NCBI GenBank assembly: GCA_021740385.1
Contig: JAIOZY010000052.1
Span: forward strand, 1-35,746
Reading direction: 5' to 3'
From: Prolixibacteraceae bacterium
GTDB taxonomy: Bacteria > Bacteroidota > Bacteroidia > Bacteroidales > Prolixibacteraceae
DNA: 35,746 bases
Part shown: one piece after another, positions 27,201 through 34,400 of the stretch
How the letters are laid out: every line of letters begins with the position of its first letter
Position numbering within the stretch: position 1 is the first letter of the stretch
Position numbers and translations under genes: made by a program
Notes under the pieces: generated by a model
What the model saw: only the letters and a program-made list of their open reading frames with translations
The model's database searches: none
What the model was told of the DNA's origin: nothing

Positions 27201-27411
27201 GCGGAAAGAAAAATACAACGATACGTTTTTTGACCCCGAAGCCGAACCGGCAAAATACCCGCGTACACATATGGTAATGCTGCCCGTTGACAGGCGCATG
27301 CACAATTTCGACGAGGTAGAACTGGTATGGCCCGAAGGCGAAGCGGTACGCCAGGCACGCCGTTGCCTGCGTTGCGATTACGGATCGAATCAATCCCTGG
27401 TCGAAAATTAA
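24280..27411 (+). CDS. hydB: HydB-type diaphorase (NuoF-like) fused to a GltD/NfnB-like flavoprotein
   Basis: Flavoprotein of 1043 residues joining two enzymes. Part 1 resembles HydB/HndC: a thioredoxin-like [2Fe-2S] domain (C35, C40, C43, C72, C76), the NuoF FMN/NADH domain (GLRGRGGAGFPTFMKWG at about 188-203; ADEGDPGAYMDR; GSGAFVCGEETALMASIEG), and the N3-type [4Fe-4S] ligands C479, C482, C485, C525. At HKCEAGIC (C555, C560), where HydB normally passes into a ferredoxin domain, the chain enters part 2: a GltD-type [4Fe-4S] domain (C568, C572, C607, C611, C615, C619), an FAD site VGAGPAGL (663-670) and a nucleotide site GGGNAAIDAA with YRRTQEEMPA (819-828), typical of NADPH-binding GltD/NfnB. 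It probably handles NADH at FMN and NADP(H) at the second flavin. The fusion is continuous with no frameshift. Confidence 0.9.
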   Translation: MLKIDSPEKFDRLFRELSEEYAEAYNNCSEIIQVCQGGGCIACGSVNLKAALEEKLQAKNLSGKIQVKGTGCLGPCSKGPVIVMRKSGVFYDNVQLADVDELIESHFEKNQPVERLMFHSDETGDPVANTSDIKLFNRQRKIVLSRCGTIDPVNVSDYVASGGYGSLKKVLSEMNPDQVLEEMKTSGLRGRGGAGFPTFMKWGFAKKEVSDQKYILCNADEGDPGAYMDRSILEGDPHSIVEGMVIGAFTIGASKGFVYVRAEYPLAVERLKKAIDDARELGLLGENILGTGFSFDLDIRMGSGAFVCGEETALMASIEGKRGEPRPRPPFPTTAGLWGKPTVLNNVETYANVNKIIEKGGEWFAQFGTGKSKGSKIFALTGAVKNSGLYEVPVGTSLGDLVYDIGGGTSSGKPFKAAQIGGPSGGCIPKQHLNVSLDYESLNELGAIMGSGGLVVMDEDTCMVDVAKFFLDFVLEESCGKCTPCRVGTKRMYEILDRITTGKGREGDIERLERLGEWIKKTSLCGLGQSAPNPVLSTIRYFRNEYESHIREHKCEAGICAKLVRAPCQSACPAGVDVPGFVSLTGEKRYAEALKLHRERNPFASVCARVCFHTCEDKCRRTTIDAPVSIRGVKRFMTDQEITIQLPEIKENAENAARKVAIVGAGPAGLTCAYFLARLGYKPVVFEAEFRPGGMLVQTIPAYRLPREILAREIRMIENMGVDIRTGMKLGKDFTLESLKSDGYEAVFIGVGQPKGVKPSIPGIDAEGVVDALMFLQTYNLRGSVPVGKKIIVMGGGNAAIDAARTAVRLGAESVDIVYRRTQEEMPAWAEEIDAALEEKINLHTLTNPKEFISENGKIKAVRCVRMKLGAFDSSGRRRPVETDDEVVFETDQVIIATGQTLDVDGVLGETKLNIAGKAQLACDKRSGQTSEPWIFTGGDAATGPSSVVEAVAGGERAAVGIDQFLTGDQHDFWRKEKYNDTFFDPEAEPAKYPRTHMVMLPVDRRMHNFDEVELVWPEGEAVRQARRCLRCDYGSNQSLVEN

Positions 27412-27461
27412 TTTAACAACGGATGATTAATGCTTAACCAATAATGTAAAAACCAGATAAA

Positions 27462-29225
27462 ATGACAACAGTATATATCAACAAACAACCTGTTGAAATA
27501 AAAGAAGGCAGCACCATTTTGGAAGCTGCAGCAAAAACGGGCATAAAAATCCCAACGCTTTGCCATGTTGAAAACCAAATCCCCAAAGGGGCTTGCAGGG
27601 TTTGTATGGTGGATGTGGAAGGTGCAAAAAGCATGGTTGCTTCATGTACAACACCATGTACCGAAGGCATGAAAATTACAACCAATTCACGCAATGTGCG
27701 CGAAGCCCGCAAGTTTGTAGTCGAACTGCTTATTTCGGAACATTGCGGTGAATGCAAAACCTGTGTGCGCAACGACGATTGTGAGTTGCAATCACTGGCG
27801 CGTGAGCTTGGCGTATTTGAGGTTGAATATGAAGGAGAAACCCTTGTTAGCTGCATTGATGATTCAACCCCGGCATTGGTGCGCGATTCGGGAAAATGTA
27901 TAAAATGCCGCCGTTGCATGACGGTTTGCAACGAAATTCAGGTCGTAGGCTCGCTGTTTGCCCAGGGGCGCGGCTTTGAGTCGAAAATCGGCCCGGCATT
28001 CGATCAGCAGCTCGATGGGGTGGTTTGCGTGCAGTGTGGCCAGTGTGCAGCCATTTGCCCGGTTGGGGCCATTACCGAAAAAGAACACATCGATTATATA
28101 TGGGAGGCCATTGAAGATACTGCGAAATTTGTTGTGGTACAAACAGCCCCGGCAATCAGGGCCGCTTTGGGTGAATGTTTCGACTATGAACCCGGGACAC
28201 TGGTAACAGGTAAAATGGTATCGGCCCTGTGTTTGCTGGGTTTCGACCGTGTTTTCGATACCAATTTTGCTGCCGATCTGACCATTATGGAAGAGGGTAC
28301 CGAATTGCTGGTGAGGCTTAAAGAAGCGCTGGTTGATAAAAAACAGGTTGCCTTGCCGCAGTTTACTTCCTGTTCGCCAGGCTGGATAAAATATGCCGAG
28401 TATTTTTATCCCGAATACCTTGATAACATTTCAACATGTAAATCGCCCCAGCAAATGTTTGGGGCCGTTGCAAAAACCTATTATGCAAAAAAAGCCGGCG
28501 TTGACCCGAAAGACATTGTGGTGGTTTCGGTAATGCCGTGTACGGCGAAAAAATTTGAGGCACAAAGGCCTGAAATGAACGACAGCGGATTCCAGGATGT
28601 CGATTACGTGCTCACAACACGCGAGCTTGGAAGGATGATCAAACAATCGGGCATCGATTTTAAAGAATTGAATGACGATGTGATGGATTCGCCCATGGGA
28701 AAAAGCTCGGGTGCTGCCGATATCTTTGCCAATACCGGTGGTGTAATGGAAGCCGCGGTGCGAACTGCCTACGAAATTGTTACCGGGAAGGAACTTCCGA
28801 TGGAAAACCTGCACATTAAGCCGGTAGCTGGTTTGGAGGGCGTGAAAAAAGCTTCGTTGAAAATTGAAGGCTGCAAGCCTGAATGGGGTTTCCTCGAAGG
28901 GGTGGAGCTGAAAGTAGGTGTAGCCCACGGATTGGGCAATGCAAAAAAAATCATCGAGGCCATGCGTGCAGGCGAAGAGTTCCATTTTATTGAAATTATG
29001 ACCTGTCCCGGCGGCTGCATTGGCGGTGGCGGCCAACCACGCTTTACAACCGATGAGGTACGCATGAAGCGTATTGAGGCAATATACAAGGAAGACGAAG
29101 GAAAACAGCTGCGAAAATCGCACCAGAATCCTGAAATTGCACAGATTTATGAAGAATTCCTTGAAAAACCCATCAGTCATTTATCGCATAAGTTATTACA
29201 TACTAATTATATTGAGCGCAATTAG
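27462..29225 (+). CDS. hydA: [FeFe]-hydrogenase catalytic subunit (group A, HydA/HndD type)
   Basis: Catalytic subunit for reversible H2 formation, 587 residues. Domains in order: N-terminal [2Fe-2S] (C34, C45, C48, C62), a His-Cys3 [4Fe-4S] (H94, C98, C101, C107), two ferredoxin clusters (C146/C149/C152/C156 and C189/C192/C195/C199), the H-cluster domain, and a C-terminal small-subunit-like tail (about 530-580). H-cluster motifs are L1 TSCSPGW (302-308), L2 MPCTAKKFE (C360) and L3 EIMTCPGGCIGGGGQP (C515, C519). L1 has Ser305 where the textbook motif has the second Cys. ADLTIMEEG and TGGVMEAA, common in group A enzymes, are present. It lies 50 bases after the fused flavoprotein gene and is closed by a strong terminator. 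Maturation genes are not in the window. Confidence 0.95.
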   Translation: MTTVYINKQPVEIKEGSTILEAAAKTGIKIPTLCHVENQIPKGACRVCMVDVEGAKSMVASCTTPCTEGMKITTNSRNVREARKFVVELLISEHCGECKTCVRNDDCELQSLARELGVFEVEYEGETLVSCIDDSTPALVRDSGKCIKCRRCMTVCNEIQVVGSLFAQGRGFESKIGPAFDQQLDGVVCVQCGQCAAICPVGAITEKEHIDYIWEAIEDTAKFVVVQTAPAIRAALGECFDYEPGTLVTGKMVSALCLLGFDRVFDTNFAADLTIMEEGTELLVRLKEALVDKKQVALPQFTSCSPGWIKYAEYFYPEYLDNISTCKSPQQMFGAVAKTYYAKKAGVDPKDIVVVSVMPCTAKKFEAQRPEMNDSGFQDVDYVLTTRELGRMIKQSGIDFKELNDDVMDSPMGKSSGAADIFANTGGVMEAAVRTAYEIVTGKELPMENLHIKPVAGLEGVKKASLKIEGCKPEWGFLEGVELKVGVAHGLGNAKKIIEAMRAGEEFHFIEIMTCPGGCIGGGGQPRFTTDEVRMKRIEAIYKEDEGKQLRKSHQNPEIAQIYEEFLEKPISHLSHKLLHTNYIERN

Positions 29226-29249
29226 TGTGGACAAAAAGGGGGAGATTTG

Positions 29250-29281
29250 AGCCGCTATAACACATAGCGGCTTTTATTTTT
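29250..29281 (+). terminator. Rho-independent terminator of the hydrogenase operon
   Basis: Perfect 9-bp stem AGCCGCTAT/ATAGCGGCT (29250-29258, 29264-29272), a 5-base loop and a T-rich tail. Confidence 0.92.
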
Positions 29282-29432
29282 ATGCGAAAAAAATGCATTT
29301 ATATTATTTCAGGGAATTAAACTTTTCCCATTTTTACAGTCGGAAAAAGTATAGGTTTTTTTAAAAATTGTTTTACTTCGTGTGATTTTGAGAAACAATA
29401 TAGATAAATGAATTAATCTAATTTAAATTTTT

Positions 29433-31121
29433 ATGGAAACAGGATTTAATTTAGGGGCGATCGATTATTCGATTATGATTGTATACTTTGCTTTTGTGCT
29501 GGGCATAGGCTGGGCATTAAAGAAGTACATGAAAAATGCCACCGCTTTTCTCGAGGCCGGACGTTCGTTGCCTGCATGGGTTACGGGGCTGGCTTTTATT
29601 TCGGCCAACCTTGGAGCACTCGAAGTTATTGGTATGGCTGCTTCGGGCGCAAAATACGGGATGGCAACCGTACATTTTTACTGGATTGGTGCCATACCAG
29701 CCATGATCTTTCTGGCTATTTTTATGATGCCGTTCTATTATGGGTCAAAAGCACGGTCGGTGCCCGAGTACCTCAAACTGCGGTTCGATGAAAAGACACG
29801 CGGATTTAACGCCTTCTCGTTTGCCATCATGACCATTTTTGCCTCGGGTATTTCAATGTACGCCCTGGCATTGCTTATGGAGACATTGTTGGGCTGGAAT
29901 TTTCACATGAGTCTGATTATCTCGGCGCTTATTGTGCTTATTTACACGTATCTTGGAGGATTAAGTTCGGCCATTTACAACGAAGTGCTTCAGTTTTTCC
30001 TCATTGTAATTGGCTTTTTGCCACTGGTGGTTATTGCCCTCATAAAAATAGGGGGATGGGAAGGCATGGTTGCCAACCTGCAAAGTAACCCGGCCACAGC
30101 CGGATTTCACCATTCGTGGCAGGGCGTTGCCGAGGGTCCCATGGGCGGGGTTATTGGCATTGTAATGGGCCTGGGTTTTGTAATGTCGTTTGGTTATTGG
30201 TGTACCAACTTTCTGGTGGTGCAACGAGCCATGGCTGCCGGCTCGATGAGCGCAGCCCGCAAAACACCGTTAATTGGTGCTATACCCAAAATGTTCCTTC
30301 CGTTTTTGGTTATTGTGCCCGGCCTTATTGCAATAGCTCTTATCAATTCGGGTGATGCGTTATTTGAGCTGCCCGTAAAAGGAAACGGTTACGATTACGA
30401 CCTGGTTATTCCCATGATGTTGAAGCGTTTTATGCCAACCGGTGTATTGGGGCTGGGACTAACAGCGCTTATGGCTTCGTTTATGAGCGGCATGGCCGGT
30501 AACGTAACGGCTTTTAACACGGTGTTCACCTACGATATATATCAAAGCTACCTGGTAAAAAACAGATCGGACAAACACTACCTTCGGGTTGGCCAGTTAA
30601 CAACTGTTTTTGGTGTGGGTGTAAGCATACTTACGGCTTATGTAGCAGCCATGTTTAACAACGTGATGGACTTTCTGCAACTGGTGTTTGCCTTTATTAA
30701 TGCACCGTTGTTCGCGGCTTTCCTTCTGGGGATGTTTACACGCCGCACAACCGGACATGGAGCATTCTGGGGATTAATAGCCGGTACAGGGTCTGCTGCT
30801 GTAGTGCACGGCTTAACACAGCCTGTTGGAGCTACTTCGCTCATTAAAGGCGGATGGCTTGGTGCTGTTGTACATCAATTTCCAAGCGAAATGGCACAAA
30901 ACTTCTGGGTGGCTATTTTCGCGTTCTCGATAGCTTTGGTTGTAACCATTGTTGTATCATTTGCAACAAAACGAAACAAAACCGATGCCGAACTAAAAGG
31001 ATTGGTTTACTCGCTTACGCCTAAGGTTGTTGATGACAGCAAACACTGGTATCAAACGTCAACCTTTTTGGCGATTATTGTTGGCATAATTGCCATCGTT
31101 TTATCCATAATTTTCTGGTAA
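29433..31121 (+). CDS. Sodium:solute symporter family protein (SSS/SLC5)
   Basis: Integral membrane transporter of 562 residues with about 13-14 hydrophobic segments and the SSS start DYSIMIVYFAFVLGIGWALKKYMKNATAFLEAGRSLPAWVTG. The family signature region is seen in helix 2 (FISANLGALEVIGMAASGAKYG) and in RSVPEYLKLRF, which follows the third helix. Na+-coupled uptake is expected; the solute (sugar, carboxylate, amino acid or other) cannot be told from the sequence. Near the C-terminus a soluble stretch (TKRNKTDAELKGLVYSLTPK) precedes a last membrane helix. A small two-helix membrane protein starts 18 bases downstream and is closed by the same terminator, so the two likely form one unit. Confidence 0.9.
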   Translation: METGFNLGAIDYSIMIVYFAFVLGIGWALKKYMKNATAFLEAGRSLPAWVTGLAFISANLGALEVIGMAASGAKYGMATVHFYWIGAIPAMIFLAIFMMPFYYGSKARSVPEYLKLRFDEKTRGFNAFSFAIMTIFASGISMYALALLMETLLGWNFHMSLIISALIVLIYTYLGGLSSAIYNEVLQFFLIVIGFLPLVVIALIKIGGWEGMVANLQSNPATAGFHHSWQGVAEGPMGGVIGIVMGLGFVMSFGYWCTNFLVVQRAMAAGSMSAARKTPLIGAIPKMFLPFLVIVPGLIAIALINSGDALFELPVKGNGYDYDLVIPMMLKRFMPTGVLGLGLTALMASFMSGMAGNVTAFNTVFTYDIYQSYLVKNRSDKHYLRVGQLTTVFGVGVSILTAYVAAMFNNVMDFLQLVFAFINAPLFAAFLLGMFTRRTTGHGAFWGLIAGTGSAAVVHGLTQPVGATSLIKGGWLGAVVHQFPSEMAQNFWVAIFAFSIALVVTIVVSFATKRNKTDAELKGLVYSLTPKVVDDSKHWYQTSTFLAIIVGIIAIVLSIIFW

Positions 31122-31139
31122 CAATATAAAATTTACGAT

Positions 31140-31358
31140 ATGGGTTTAGATATTAAAATTCCGATAGGTGCCATGTTCGCATTGTTAGGTATAATACTCA
31201 CAGTGTTTGGCATTTTTACAAATGGAAATGAAATGTACGGTATATCGCTCGACATAAACATTAATTTGTGGTCGGGCCTGTTTATGCTGGTTTTCGGGGG
31301 TATCATGCTTGCCCTATCCAATTTGTTTAAAAAGAAGAAGAATAAACTTACGCTTTAA
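31140..31358 (+). CDS. Small two-helix membrane protein linked to the symporter
   Basis: Product of 72 residues with two predicted membrane helices (about residues 8-26 and 44-62), a short loop between them (NGNEMYGISLDININLW) and a Lys-rich tail (KKKKNK) that by the positive-inside rule stays in the cytoplasm. I do not recognise a named family. It is only 18 bases after the symporter stop and before a shared terminator, which suggests a small accessory or stabilising subunit, but this rests on position alone. Confidence 0.65.
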   Translation: MGLDIKIPIGAMFALLGIILTVFGIFTNGNEMYGISLDININLWSGLFMLVFGGIMLALSNLFKKKKNKLTL

Positions 31359-31366
31359 TAAATGTG

Positions 31367-31394
31367 AAAGCCACCCGGGAAACGGGTGGCTTTT
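31367..31394 (+). terminator. Rho-independent terminator after the symporter unit
   Basis: Stem AAAGCCACCCG/CGGGTGGCTTT (31367-31377, 31383-31393) with loop GGAAA, running into T. Confidence 0.92.
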
Positions 31395-31508
31395 GCTTTT
31401 GGTATATTTGTTGTTTGCTTCATCAAATATTGAAACGGTAACCACAAAAATTATTCATGAAAGTTAACCTGAACTATTCATAAATTATAAAAATATGAAT
31501 AAAGTTCA

Positions 31509-31619
31509 TTCGCCAGCTGGCGAACCGACTTAGATAGCTTGTCCCGAACTTGATTCGGGAAAGTTTAACTTTTTTAAAAAAGTTTTACTGAATCTTAGTC
31601 GTCCCGATATCCATCGGGA
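31509..31619. repeat. Cluster of four palindromic units
   Basis: Within 111 bases there are: TTCGCCAGCTGGCGAA (31509-31524, perfect palindrome), TCCCGAA-N5-TTCGGGA (31542-31560), AACTTTTTTAAAAAAGTT (31567-31584, perfect palindrome) and TCCCGAT-N4-ATCGGGA (31602-31619). The second and fourth share the TCCCGA/TCGGGA arms. The fourth lies inside the 3' end of the Nudix gene. It has the look of a REP/BIME-like interspersed repeat; part may also serve as terminator for the minus-strand gene. Confidence 0.6.
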
Positions 31620-32050
31620 GAGATAGGGATTATTCGTGAATAATCCGGGTTAAGTGCCTCTTTAATCAACCGGGGTTGAACCCGTTTGTAGGTGAGGTGC
31701 TCCGGTATGTTTTTCGTTAGTTTAATTTCAGCAATTTCTGAATTGGGCAGGGGGCCAATTTTTAAAATGGTGGCTTGATAAAATCTTCCGTATCCGGTTT
31801 CTCCCTCAATTGTAACCGAGTAGTCGAAAAGATATTGCAGATGGTATTTCACTGCCCCGGTTTCTTCGTATAGTTCCCTGCAAGCCGCTTCGTAAGGCGT
31901 TTCTCCTTTTTCGATGCGCCCGGCAGGAAGTTCCCAGGTTTCACGAAGTTTGTGCCTGACAAAAACATATTTCTCTTCATGGCGCGACAACATAAGCACG
32001 TAAGTTAGTTCACGGTTATTTCTTTTGTTCCTGTAAATTCGTATTTCCAT
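31595..32050 (-). CDS. Nudix hydrolase
   Basis: Hydrolase of nucleoside diphosphates linked to another moiety, 151 residues, cytoplasmic. The Nudix box is complete: G44-x5-E50-x7-R58-E59-L60-x-E62-E63-x-G65. Preceding strands read YVFVRHKLRETWELPAGRIE, in the style of MutT/ADP-ribose pyrophosphatase-like members; the exact substrate is not clear. The last residues (SPDGYRDD) are encoded by a palindromic repeat unit at 31602-31619, so the C-terminal tail may be a recent addition from an inserted repeat. It is divergent from the acyl-CoA synthetase gene. Confidence 0.88.
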   Translation of the reverse strand: MEIRIYRNKRNNRELTYVLMLSRHEEKYVFVRHKLRETWELPAGRIEKGETPYEAACRELYEETGAVKYHLQYLFDYSVTIEGETGYGRFYQATILKIGPLPNSEIAEIKLTKNIPEHLTYKRVQPRLIKEALNPDYSRIIPISPDGYRDD

Positions 32051-32087
32051 GCAAAATTGGTTTTAATGAAATCAGTTAAAAAGCCCG

Positions 32088-32240
32088 TTGGGTTTATTTT
32101 TACGGTGCACCAGGCCGTTAAACTTTGCAATACCCGCCCCGTGTTTCAACTATTCAGACACCTGCAAGGGCTGCAAAGCGGTCATTCCGGAAGAATGCTT
32201 TTTTCATTATCCATTTTATTGCGATTTTTGTAAACGGTAA
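32088..32240 (+). CDS. Possible small Cys-rich (zinc-ribbon-like) protein
   Basis: A forward frame from a TTG at 32088 to TAA at 32240 encodes 50 residues. The C-terminal half contains CKGC, then 16 residues later CDFC (TCKGCKAVIPEECFFHYP, then FYCDFCKR), a spacing suited to a zinc ribbon. The frame opens after a TGA at 32067, so it has no ATG; the TTG start is a guess. In another frame an ATG at 32065 opens MKSVKKPVGFIF and runs on for more than 50 codons, so a frameshifted gene is also possible. It lies in the 381-base gap between the Nudix and acyl-CoA synthetase genes, where nothing else is seen apart from a weak promoter. Confidence 0.3.
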   Translation: MGLFLRCTRPLNFAIPAPCFNYSDTCKGCKAVIPEECFFHYPFYCDFCKR

Positions 32241-32393
32241 AATATTATTATAAAGATGTAAATTTTTGAGTAATTTGAACAAAGGAATTCAATCTTCAAT
32301 AAACCATTTTTATTAAAAGATTATTTTTCAGGCGAATAAGGTTAAAAATACTTAATCGGTGTTAAAGTGTTAAACATTCTTTACTTTATTTCG

Positions 32394-32401
32394 TTTCTTT
32401 G
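32394..32401 (+). promoter_or_regulatory. -7-like element upstream of the acyl-CoA synthetase gene
   Basis: TTTCTTTG differs from TAnnTTTG by one base and is followed by CC as in many Bacteroidota promoters. It lies 30 bases before the ATG at 32432. No -33 TTTG is seen at the expected distance. Confidence 0.35.
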
Positions 32402-32431
32402 CCAAACGAGTTTTATTAAAAGGGGGTTTAA

Positions 32432-34081
32432 ATGAATACATTGGGGGAGTTATTTAATCAATCAGTTCAAAAAAATGGGGACTGTGCGGCTTTGGGTTTT
32501 GTTAATGAAAAACCGTATTCGTATAACGATGTTTCTTTAAAAGTAAATCAGGTTATAAACCTGCTTGATTTATTGGGTGTTGAGCGGGGAGATAAAGTAG
32601 CCATTTTGAGCAGTAACCAGCCAAACTGGGGTGTTGCTTATTTTGCCATTACAAAAATGGACGCTGTTGCTGTTCCAATCCTGCCCGATTTTCACGAAGA
32701 AGAAGTTGAAAACGTATTAAGCCATTCGGGCGCTAAAGCGTTGTTTATTTCGGAAAGCCTTTTCAGGAAAGTTGAGAATATTTCAGTACCTGAATTGCAA
32801 CACCGTATTATTATTGAACAATTTGCACTGGTTCCCGAAGGTGTTCCAGCCGATGAATTGCCGAAATTGAAAACATCGCTGAATGAAAATGTTCAGGTTG
32901 AAAAAGATTTCAAAGTAGAAAAAGACGATCTGGCATCAATCATTTATACATCGGGTACAACCGGGAAATCGAAAGGGGTAATGCTTACCCACAACAACCT
33001 GGTTTTCACGGCTAAAATGGCGGCGAAAATTCATCATATGGATTCAAGCGACCGCTTGTTGTCGGTGTTGCCGCTGTCGCATACGTACGAAAATACAATC
33101 GCTTTTATTTTACCTTTTATGCTGGGGGCTTCCATATATTACATGAAGAAGCCGCCTACACCATCGGTTTTGTTGCCGGCATTGAAAAAAATCAAGCCTA
33201 CCGTTATGCTTACGGTGCCCTTAATTATCGAGAAAGTGTACAAAGGGAGCGTGTTGCCAACCATTAACGCGAAAAGTATAACCCGCAGCCTTTATAAATT
33301 CTCACCCACCCGCAAGTTGTTGAACCGTGTTGCCGGTAAGAAGCTGTACAAAACATTTGGCGGCGAACTGAAGTTTTTCGGCATAGGCGGCGCAAAACTC
33401 GATCCCACGGTGGAACAATTTTTAATCGAGGGAAAATTCCCTTACGCCGTTGGTTACGGGCTAACCGAGACTGCACCTTTGCTTGCCGGTTTCGACTCGT
33501 TTAAAGGAAAACACCAGTCGACCGGCCCGGCCATGGAAGGCGTTACCCTCAAAATTAACAATCCTGACCCGGTAACCGGCGAAGGCGAAATTTGGGCCAA
33601 AGGCGAAAACGTGATGAAAGGATATTACAAGGAACCCGAATTAACAAAAGAAGTACTGACCGAAGATGGCTGGTTCAAAACCGGCGACCTGGGTGCTTTT
33701 GATGCCGATGGGTACCTTTTCATCAGGGGACGGTTGAAAAACATGATTGTTGGCGCCAGCGGCGAAAACATTTATCCCGAAGAGATTGAGGCCATTATAA
33801 ACCGTTTCCAATATGTGCTCGAATCGGTTGTGGTGCAGCAAAAGGGCAAACTGGTAGCCATGGTACATTTTAACATGGAAGAACTTCAAAAACGGTTTGA
33901 AGACCTGAAAGAACAAGCCAATCAGTTAATTGACAACCATGTTGAAGAACTGAAAAAAGAACTTCAGTATTACGTAAATTCAAGGGTTAATAAATTTTCA
34001 AAATTACAGACGGTTATTTTCCATGCCGAACCTTTCGAAAAAACGGCCACGAAGAAAATTAAGCGATTTTTATATTATTAG
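32432..34081 (+). CDS. AMP-forming acyl-CoA synthetase (long-chain fatty acid-CoA ligase type)
   Basis: Adenylate-forming enzyme that activates a carboxylic acid with ATP and then transfers it to CoA. The 549-residue protein is of family length. It has the P-loop-like motif IIYTSGTTGKSKGVMLTHNN (170-189), the AMP-binding GYGLTETAPLL, the adenylate-contacting motif TGDLGAFDADGYLFIRGRLKNMIVGASGENIYPEEIE with the hinge, and the catalytic lysine near the C-terminus in TATKKIKRF. The general pattern, including LPLSHTYENTIAF, fits long-chain fatty acyl-CoA ligases rather than acetyl-CoA synthetases. It is transcribed alone: a promoter-like element precedes it and a terminator follows. Confidence 0.9.
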   Translation: MNTLGELFNQSVQKNGDCAALGFVNEKPYSYNDVSLKVNQVINLLDLLGVERGDKVAILSSNQPNWGVAYFAITKMDAVAVPILPDFHEEEVENVLSHSGAKALFISESLFRKVENISVPELQHRIIIEQFALVPEGVPADELPKLKTSLNENVQVEKDFKVEKDDLASIIYTSGTTGKSKGVMLTHNNLVFTAKMAAKIHHMDSSDRLLSVLPLSHTYENTIAFILPFMLGASIYYMKKPPTPSVLLPALKKIKPTVMLTVPLIIEKVYKGSVLPTINAKSITRSLYKFSPTRKLLNRVAGKKLYKTFGGELKFFGIGGAKLDPTVEQFLIEGKFPYAVGYGLTETAPLLAGFDSFKGKHQSTGPAMEGVTLKINNPDPVTGEGEIWAKGENVMKGYYKEPELTKEVLTEDGWFKTGDLGAFDADGYLFIRGRLKNMIVGASGENIYPEEIEAIINRFQYVLESVVVQQKGKLVAMVHFNMEELQKRFEDLKEQANQLIDNHVEELKKELQYYVNSRVNKFSKLQTVIFHAEPFEKTATKKIKRFLYY

Positions 34082-34103
34082 ATATTGAAGATTTTTTTAG
34101 TAG

Positions 34104-34132
34104 AGGTTGTCTTTTTTTTGACAGCCTTTTTT
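34104..34132 (+). terminator. Rho-independent terminator after the acyl-CoA synthetase gene
   Basis: Stem AGGTTGTC/GACAGCCT (34104-34111, 34120-34127, one G-T pair) with an 8-T loop and a T tail. Confidence 0.8.
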
Positions 34133-34171
34133 GTTTTTGTGCTCCAGATTTTAAATTCTTTCATAACCTTT

Positions 34172-34400
34172 TTAGGCCAATAGCCATACCAGTTGTACCC
34201 AATGCGCCGGTGTCATTAAATCATCGTTTTGATCGTTTAGCAGGTTGTTCGCAATGCCAATTAGATCGGTTGCTGTGAACGGATTCTGCTGGAACTTCAA
34301 TTTTTAGATTGAATGGTTGGATTTAGAAAATCCGATTCCAGTTTCAGCGAAGATATTACACTGGAGCCCCGCGTCTAAATATTCTGTTATCAGGAAATCA
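34172..34400 (-). pseudogene. Possible gene relic of unknown family
   Basis: On the minus strand one frame is open from the end of the nitroreductase gene to TAA at 34172, apart from a single TAA at 34304. The part after that stop reads LKFQQNPFTATDLIGIANNL, continues through an Asn/Asp-rich stretch and ends AHWVQLVWLLA, which looks protein-like in composition. The part before it reads ITEYLDAGLQCNIFAETGIG; another frame is open over the same bases, so the first half is ambiguous. No family is recognised. It fills most of the 316-base gap between the acyl-CoA synthetase and nitroreductase genes. Confidence 0.2.

Noticed and set aside
28431-29180. 249-codon open frame antisense to hydA
   Set aside because: Its composition mirrors the H-cluster domain on the other strand; no family, no promoter.
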